Source: Desulfobacterales bacterium (GTDB taxonomy: Bacteria; Desulfobacterota; Desulfobacteria; Desulfobacterales; Desulfobacteraceae). Taken from it: a stretch of DNA of 7,275 bases. Shown one piece after another: positions 1-4,948 of the stretch. Numbering within the stretch: the stretch's first letter is position 1; every line of letters begins with the position of its first letter. The stretch covers positions 1 through 7,275 of the forward strand of contig JAKSBB010000608.1 of the NCBI GenBank assembly GCA_022361315.1. Direction: 5' to 3'. Made by a program: the position numbers and the translations under genes. The notes under the pieces are model-generated. The model did not search any database. It saw only the letters and a list, made by a program, of their open reading frames with translations, and was not told the DNA's origin.

Positions 1-1653
1 AACCTGTCGGAAGCGGATACCCATATTCTTCTTCACAAGGCGCCGGATGTTTACGGGGCCCGGACAGATGTCCTGCTTTTAGCAGCGCTTTTCAGGGCGA
101 TCTGCAGATGGACGGGGCAGCCACAGGCCCTGATCGGACTTGAGGGCCACGGAAGAGAAGAGCTGGACGAAAACCCCGGAAAAGACCAAGGAGAGAATCT
201 GTTCGGGGATATCGACCTGTCAAAAACCATGGGCTGGTTCACCAGTTTTTTCCCAGTATTGCTTAAAATGGATGGGGCGCAGGGGCTCCCGGAGACAGTT
301 GCCGCCGTCCGGGAACAGGTGGATGCCATTCCCAACCGCGGTATGGGGTATGGGGTGTTGCGCTATATGGCTTCCGATCCTGATATCCGGGAGACGCTTA
401 CGGCCCTGCCGTCTCCCCAGGTGATCTTTAATTATTTCGGCCAGGTGGACGAAACCTTTGTGGCGGGGGATGTGGCATTTGAAAAGCTCGGCTTTTCCGA
501 AAGCCCCCGCAGAACGCGGCAGAATATGATCGACATCGGCGGCGGAGTCATCAACGGCCGGCTTCAGTTGGCTGTGTCCTACTGCAGTAAGATCCACAAA
601 GAAGATACCATCCGGCGTGTCACAGATGATGTCAGTACCGCCCTGCACAAATTAATCCATGGGACGCAGGGCCGGAAACAGGCGTTCATCCACAAGGCCC
701 TTCCCCAGTTCCCGGAGTTGGTTTACCTGAACAAAGGCACCACCGGGGTGCCGGTGTTCTGGATCCACGGGGGCCTGGGCGGGGTCGGGGCCTATGTAAA
801 ACTGGCCCGGAGAATTCAAAAGCCGTTTTACGGTATCCAGGCCCGGGGGTGGATGACGGACCGGGCGCCCCTTGAAGGCGTTCGCAGGAAGGCGGCCTAT
901 TACCTGCGCATCATCAGGGCTGTTCAGCCGGAAGGCCCGTATCACCTTGGGGGATATTCCTACGGGGGGAAGGTGGCCTATGAGATGACCCGCCAGCTGC
1001 AGGCGATGGGTGAATCCGTGGCATCTATCGTTATGCTTGATTCACTGGTTCCCCCGGAATCGGATCCTGAAGGCACGCCCGGGACATTCAACAGGAAAGA
1101 GGCCATGCTACAGGCGGTGAATGCCGTCCTCATTGAATCCACCTTCTCTGGTAGGCGCCGTCCGGATGAGATCATGATCCATCGCAGTGAACTGGATACG
1201 GAGCTGGCAGACGATCAGTTTATGACCGCCATCAGCGAGCACCCGAAAACCCTTGCCGTATTTAAAACCGGGGAAAAGGCGGCTGTCCAGATCCGGGGGA
1301 TTGCAGCGGCCATAGAAAAAAGCCGTGAGGAACATTTTACGGTTCGTCCCCTGCCCGAACCTGATGCCGTGACCTGCCGGTTTTTCCGTGATAAGAGCGG
1401 AGATATGTTCGGAAATCTGGCGCCTTATTTTTCTTTTGAAAACAGGGATCAGGCCTCAAAAGCCCAAATCTCAAAAGAGCGGGCCGGCAACTGTGACCTG
1501 TGGAAAGCAAATATTTCGGATTTCCGTCTGACGGATGTGGATTCACCCAATCACATGGCCATGCTGACGGACCCGACCTCGTTTGAGGAAATCGCCAGGG
1601 GCTGCGAGGCCCTTTATGCGGAAAATAAAATACATGAAACCATTTTAAATTAA
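1..1653 (+). CDS. NRPS C-terminal fragment: epimerization domain (second half) plus terminal thioesterase
   Basis: The 3' end of a large NRPS gene; the reading frame is open from base 1, leaving 550 visible residues. Residues 1 to about 220 are the second half of an epimerization domain, which converts the carrier-bound L-aminoacyl or peptidyl residue to a D/L mixture. Visible motifs are DVLLLAAL (23-30), EGHGRE (48-53), KTMGWFTSFFP (75-85), PNRGMGYG (111-118) and FNYFGQ (143-148). The HHxxxDG half is off the window. After a short linker comes an alpha/beta-hydrolase thioesterase (about 245-550) that releases the product by hydrolysis or cyclization: WIHGG (254-258), nucleophile motif GYSYGG with Ser320, Asp347 in VMLDS, and His518 in SPNHMAML. 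No carrier domain lies between E and TE, so both must act on one upstream of E, as in the A-T-E-TE order. The Asp-His distance (171 residues) and the lid motifs MLQAVN, IHR and FFRDKSG recall TEs of hybrid/trans-AT polyketide synthases. The internal ATG at 229 is not the real start. Confidence 0.96.
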   Translation, partial: NLSEADTHILLHKAPDVYGARTDVLLLAALFRAICRWTGQPQALIGLEGHGREELDENPGKDQGENLFGDIDLSKTMGWFTSFFPVLLKMDGAQGLPETVAAVREQVDAIPNRGMGYGVLRYMASDPDIRETLTALPSPQVIFNYFGQVDETFVAGDVAFEKLGFSESPRRTRQNMIDIGGGVINGRLQLAVSYCSKIHKEDTIRRVTDDVSTALHKLIHGTQGRKQAFIHKALPQFPELVYLNKGTTGVPVFWIHGGLGGVGAYVKLARRIQKPFYGIQARGWMTDRAPLEGVRRKAAYYLRIIRAVQPEGPYHLGGYSYGGKVAYEMTRQLQAMGESVASIVMLDSLVPPESDPEGTPGTFNRKEAMLQAVNAVLIESTFSGRRRPDEIMIHRSELDTELADDQFMTAISEHPKTLAVFKTGEKAAVQIRGIAAAIEKSREEHFTVRPLPEPDAVTCRFFRDKSGDMFGNLAPYFSFENRDQASKAQISKERAGNCDLWKANISDFRLTDVDSPNHMAMLTDPTSFEEIARGCEALYAENKIHETILN

Positions 1654-1679
1654 ACCGTTTTGATTAAATATCTTTGGAG

Positions 1680-1687
1680 AAGGAGGG
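1680..1687 (+). promoter_or_regulatory. Strong ribosome binding site of the carboxylesterase gene
   Basis: AAGGAGGG lies 3 bases before the ATG at 1691, close to a perfect Shine-Dalgarno match. It fixes the start of the esterase and suggests high translation. The gap after the NRPS stop is only 37 bases and shows no convincing promoter, so the esterase is probably read on the same transcript. Confidence 0.8.
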
Positions 1688-1690
1688 TGT

Positions 1691-3433
1691 ATGAAACGCT
1701 TTGGATTGTTTATGTCTGTGTTGATCATGACCATACTGATGTCGGGAGTTGTAAATGCCTGGGCCGGTGATCAGCCTTTGGTCAGCGTTCCAAACCTGGG
1801 CGATATCAAGGGCAGTTACGAGGAGATCACCCTGCCCGACGGCAGTGTCAAAAAAATTCAACACTTCAGCGCCATTCCCTATGCCGAACCCATGACACCG
1901 GCAAACCGGTGGCAACCCGCAATGAAGAAAAAACCCTTCAAAACCACCCCCTATGATGCCACAGTCGCCTGTCCGGCATGTCCTCAGTTCTCCCCGGAAA
2001 AAAATATCCAGGAGGATTGTCTTTATCTCCGGGTGGCAGCACCTGAAACGGCAAAGCCCGGATCAAAGCTCCCCGTCATGGTGTTTATTCACGGCGGGGC
2101 CTTCATGACCGGCAGTGCCAACTCCGACTATTACAACAGCGGCGCAAGTATTACCGCAGAGAAAGATGTCATTGTGGTGACCATTAACTACCGCCTGGGC
2201 ATTCTCGGGTTCATGGTGCATCACGGGCAGGGGGGAACGGATACCAGCCACGGCAACTTCGGTATCGGCGACCAGAGACTGGCCGTCGAGTTTGTAAAAG
2301 AACATATTGCCGCCTTTGGCGGGGATGCAAATAACATCACCATTTTTGGGGAAAGCGCCGGTGCCATGTCCATCGGGTTTCATCTCATGATGAAAGACCA
2401 GGAGTATTTTGATGCCGCCATCATGCAGAGTAACCTCTACGGGTTGCCCTATCTCACCGAAAAGGAAAGTGCCACACTGGGGAAAAAGGCCCTGGCGGCG
2501 GCGGGATGTGAAGATCTGGCCTGTATGCGGGAAAAGACATGGAAGGATGTGATGAAGGTGGGATCCGGTCTGACCGCCGGTGCCGTGAAGGATTACGGTC
2601 TGAAAGGTATTTTCTGTTTCAAGCCGGTCATTGAAGACCAGACCTTCGGTTTCAAAACCCAGCCGGCCAACCATGTGCCTGAAAAGCCGGTGGTTCTCGG
2701 TATCAACAGGAACGAAGGGCCGCTCATTGCATTGGGAATCATGGGGGACCTGATCCAGAGTACGGGTATCAAGGACTTGACGGCCATGACGGAAGATCAG
2801 TTCGATACACTGATCAACATGCTGTTCATGGATAAAAATGCACAACGGATTCTTGAACCGGTCAAGGCGCTGTATCCGGCCTTCATGAAAGAGTCGGACT
2901 GCAGCTTCATGCAGTCACCGCCCAAACCTGCCCCCCCTGCAACCCCCACAAAATACTATACGCTGTTCACCCGGATTCTGTCGGATATGGTGTTCACCAG
3001 TGCCAACCTCAAGTACGCCTATGATGCCGTTGCCGGGGACCAGCCCTTATACGCCTATCATTTTACCCATGTCTCTTCATGCGACCCCTGGCCCATTCTC
3101 CGGCCGCAATGTGCGGAATGTGTCTGCCATACGGCGGAACTGCCCTACCTGTTCAGCTCATTCAGCGCCTTCAATCCGGAATGCGGAAACACCGATTCCT
3201 GGGCACGGATTACGCCACGGGAGTACGGTCTGTCGGTACGGATGATGGACTTCTGGACCCGGTTTGCCGCACAGCGGAATCCCGGTGCCCCCTGGCCGGA
3301 ATTTGAAGGGGCCCCTTACGCGGCCCAGTTGCTTGACCTGAACATTGACCCCACACCGGTGAAGGCAACGGTTCTGGGCGCAGAAACCTTTTATCAGCTC
3401 TATGCACCGATTGTTGAATCGGAAAACATGTAG
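1691..3433 (+). CDS. Exported type-B carboxylesterase (COesterase / cholinesterase-like family)
   Basis: A 580-residue serine hydrolase predicted to cleave carboxylic esters outside the cytoplasm. Residues 1-25 form a signal peptide: basic MKR, a hydrophobic core, then VNA-WA-GD with likely cleavage after residue 23 or 25. Family motifs appear in order: EDCLYLRV (108-115), oxyanion-hole HGGAF (134-138), nucleophile elbow GESAG (220-224, Ser222), acidic residue in NRNEGPLI (Glu342) and TAELPYLF preceded by His480. The triad is complete and the length is normal for the family. Cys94/97 with Cys110, and Cys273 with Cys278, fall where cholinesterase-like enzymes form disulfides, which fits export. 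Unusual points are a proline-rich insert (SPPKPAPPATPT, 409-420) and a CAECVCH cysteine cluster (474-480) ending on the catalytic His. The gene sits 37 bases after an NRPS terminating in TE, so it may process or inactivate the product, but its substrate cannot be read from sequence. It could also be a general esterase carried along with the cluster. Confidence 0.94.
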   Translation: MKRFGLFMSVLIMTILMSGVVNAWAGDQPLVSVPNLGDIKGSYEEITLPDGSVKKIQHFSAIPYAEPMTPANRWQPAMKKKPFKTTPYDATVACPACPQFSPEKNIQEDCLYLRVAAPETAKPGSKLPVMVFIHGGAFMTGSANSDYYNSGASITAEKDVIVVTINYRLGILGFMVHHGQGGTDTSHGNFGIGDQRLAVEFVKEHIAAFGGDANNITIFGESAGAMSIGFHLMMKDQEYFDAAIMQSNLYGLPYLTEKESATLGKKALAAAGCEDLACMREKTWKDVMKVGSGLTAGAVKDYGLKGIFCFKPVIEDQTFGFKTQPANHVPEKPVVLGINRNEGPLIALGIMGDLIQSTGIKDLTAMTEDQFDTLINMLFMDKNAQRILEPVKALYPAFMKESDCSFMQSPPKPAPPATPTKYYTLFTRILSDMVFTSANLKYAYDAVAGDQPLYAYHFTHVSSCDPWPILRPQCAECVCHTAELPYLFSSFSAFNPECGNTDSWARITPREYGLSVRMMDFWTRFAAQRNPGAPWPEFEGAPYAAQLLDLNIDPTPVKATVLGAETFYQLYAPIVESENM

Positions 3434-3441
3434 TCAAACGC

Positions 3442-3478
3442 GCCAACCCGAACCGCCGGTCAGGCGGTTTGGGCTGGC
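3442..3478 (+). terminator. Long inverted repeat behind the esterase; possible terminator or mRNA-end hairpin
   Basis: Starting 8 bases after the esterase stop, cccgaaccgcc (3447-3457) pairs with ggcggtttggg (3463-3473) around the 5-base loop ggtca, with one G-T pair. After one A/C mismatch the stem continues with gcca (3442-3445) against tggc (3475-3478). That gives 15 pairs in a GC-rich stem. Only TT follows before CAATCT, so the T-tract of a classical intrinsic terminator is weak. It may be a partial terminator or a stabilising 3' end lowering expression of the downstream genes. Confidence 0.55.
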
Positions 3479-3531
3479 TTCAATCTCAGGTTTAACGTCT
3501 TTTACGTATAGCTCAGCGACAGGGCATCATA

Positions 3532-3537
3532 AAGGGG
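3532..3537 (+). promoter_or_regulatory. Ribosome binding site that favours the start at 3544
   Basis: AAGGGG touches the ATG at 3538 directly, too close to serve it, but sits 6 bases before the second in-frame ATG at 3544, a normal spacing. The second ATG is therefore the more likely start of the following gene. The site is not a perfect AGGAGG. Confidence 0.55.
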
Positions 3538-3543
3538 ATGAAT

Positions 3544-4899
3544 ATGACGGATAGCATTCTGGAACAAATCAGCCATTTCCTTTGCCGGGAGGCACCTTCC
3601 TTTGAGGTGCTCCTGAAAAAATACGGTGACATGGCCTTTCGTGATATCACGGGGATTGCCCTCAATTCGCAGACGGATCTGTCCGATCCGCTGAAAGCGG
3701 CGGTGTTAGACGCGGCGTCCAGGAACTACGATGCCGATACCGTAGCGGGCCTCCGGGAGCAGTTGGCGCAGAAACCCGTTTTTAATACGGCGGAGCATTT
3801 CGGCTACTCCAACAGCTTTCTCCTCCATTCCAGTATTTTTACGGCCAATCTGGAGAAGGCCCGTTCCCTTCCCTACACGATTGTGCTGGCCTGCAGCAAC
3901 ATTTCATTCAAGGACCCCTCCCAGCCGGCAACCATTGCCTGGAAGGGGGAATCCACCCGGCTGGTGCCGGTAAAAAGCCTGAGGTGCTCCATCTACACCG
4001 CACCGCCCATCAACAGGGCGCGTTGGGCGGATGTTCATGAAGATTTCCGGGGCATGATTGATTACGATGCGCTGCCGGCAACGGGCTTTATGGAACAGAT
4101 GGGACGGATTAACACCATTCTCTGGGCGCAGGCATTCTGCAAAGATTCCGGTTTCCCGGGGCTGATCTACCTCTCCCTGGAAGAGGTGGCTGCCCAATTG
4201 ATCATAGCGTCATTGGCGCGTCGGGATGAGATTGCCGAGTTCTGCCTTGAACCGGAACGGCTGCGGATGTTGCTGGATGTCTTTGACGGACTTCCTTATT
4301 GCTGGGAGGAAGCGAATAAGGGGACCCACCTGTTCTGGTATGATGTGGCGGGAAAGGCCAAGTATCCGTTGCGATTCGACGGTGACAGGCATTTAACCGG
4401 CAAGGATGTCCGTATTGAACTCAATGCCGATGAGATTATTGAAAAGCTTCGGGATAAGACCCTGATTCCCGGATCTTTTTTATCCTACCTGACCCTACTG
4501 CTTCACAATGCCAGAATATTCGGCGGGCCGCTGCAAATCCAGGTAATGCCGGAAATATGGCGAAGGTGGTGTGGTTTGACAGGCATGGATCACCATACGT
4601 CCATATCCAACGAATCGCAGATGTCCATGTTCACCCTGCTGTTCAACCGGCAGTTTGCTCCGTTGAACTTCGATGATATTATTGCGCTGCCGGCGGAAAA
4701 GCGTCCCCCCATGTTCGCTCAGATGATGCAGGCCTATGACCGGCTGACACCCAAAGACCTGCTGGCGCTGTTTGCGTTTCCTGCGATCATCACCCAGAAA
4801 AAAGGACCGCATCCCTTTGAACACCTCAGGGAATATGGCGATCCCCGTGTGGTGGCGGAGCTATTGAAACTGGACGAACGGATAGGCATACACATCTAA
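3544..4899 (+). CDS. Unrecognised soluble protein of about 450 residues between the two NRPS genes
   Basis: I do not recognise the family. The product is 451 residues from 3544, or 453 from the ATG at 3538; residue numbers here use the longer form. There is no signal peptide, no clear membrane segment and no GxSxG, Rossmann, P-loop or carrier-protein motif, so it is probably cytosolic. Candidate functional segments are FNTAEHFGYSNSFLLH (82-97), RSLPYTIVLACSNISFKD (109-126), a Trp/Tyr-rich stretch YCWEEANKGTHLFWYDV (254-270), FGGPLQIQVMPEIWRRW (328-344) and DHHTSISNES (351-360). The segment around 82-135 followed by a GGPLQ element faintly recalls the layout of BshC-type proteins, but this is a weak visual impression. 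Codon use looks like the neighbours. The gene follows the esterase by 110 bases and precedes the second NRPS by 49 bases, probably in the same operon, so a role in making or modifying the product is plausible but unproven. Confidence 0.88.
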   Translation: MTDSILEQISHFLCREAPSFEVLLKKYGDMAFRDITGIALNSQTDLSDPLKAAVLDAASRNYDADTVAGLREQLAQKPVFNTAEHFGYSNSFLLHSSIFTANLEKARSLPYTIVLACSNISFKDPSQPATIAWKGESTRLVPVKSLRCSIYTAPPINRARWADVHEDFRGMIDYDALPATGFMEQMGRINTILWAQAFCKDSGFPGLIYLSLEEVAAQLIIASLARRDEIAEFCLEPERLRMLLDVFDGLPYCWEEANKGTHLFWYDVAGKAKYPLRFDGDRHLTGKDVRIELNADEIIEKLRDKTLIPGSFLSYLTLLLHNARIFGGPLQIQVMPEIWRRWCGLTGMDHHTSISNESQMSMFTLLFNRQFAPLNFDDIIALPAEKRPPMFAQMMQAYDRLTPKDLLALFAFPAIITQKKGPHPFEHLREYGDPRVVAELLKLDERIGIHI

Positions 4900-4937
4900 G
4901 CCGGATATCATGTGGCAGGGTGCGGATATATGAATAC

Positions 4938-4942
4938 AGGAG
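4938..4942 (+). promoter_or_regulatory. Ribosome binding site of the second NRPS gene
   Basis: AGGAG stands 6 bases before the ATG at 4949, an optimal spacing, and settles this ATG as the start. The 49-base gap after the preceding stop shows no obvious promoter or terminator, so the two genes are probably cotranscribed. Confidence 0.7.
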
Positions 4943-4948
4943 TTGATA

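Noticed and set aside
220..648. Open frame of 142 residues on the - strand opposite the E domain
   Set aside because: It is fully opposite the highly conserved E-domain coding sequence and has no recognisable motif.
229..1653. Start of a separate gene at the ATG at 229
   Set aside because: The frame is open from base 1 and the upstream 76 codons carry E-domain motifs (EGHGRE, DLSKT) continuous with GWFTS. The ATG codes for an internal Met where the family usually has Val.
2063..2845. Open frame of 260 residues on the - strand inside the esterase gene
   Set aside because: It lies wholly opposite a gene with full family motifs and a signal peptide. Its own translation shows no recognisable domain, so it is a shadow of the + strand coding bias.
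3000..3306. Small + strand frames in other phases inside the esterase gene
   Set aside because: They overlap the region encoding catalytic His480, lack ribosome sites and have low-complexity translations.
3479..3537. Possible promoter in front of the unknown gene (AT-richer stretch around TTTAACGTCTTTTACGTATA)
   Set aside because: No -35/-10 pair with proper spacing could be read with confidence, so it is not listed as a feature.
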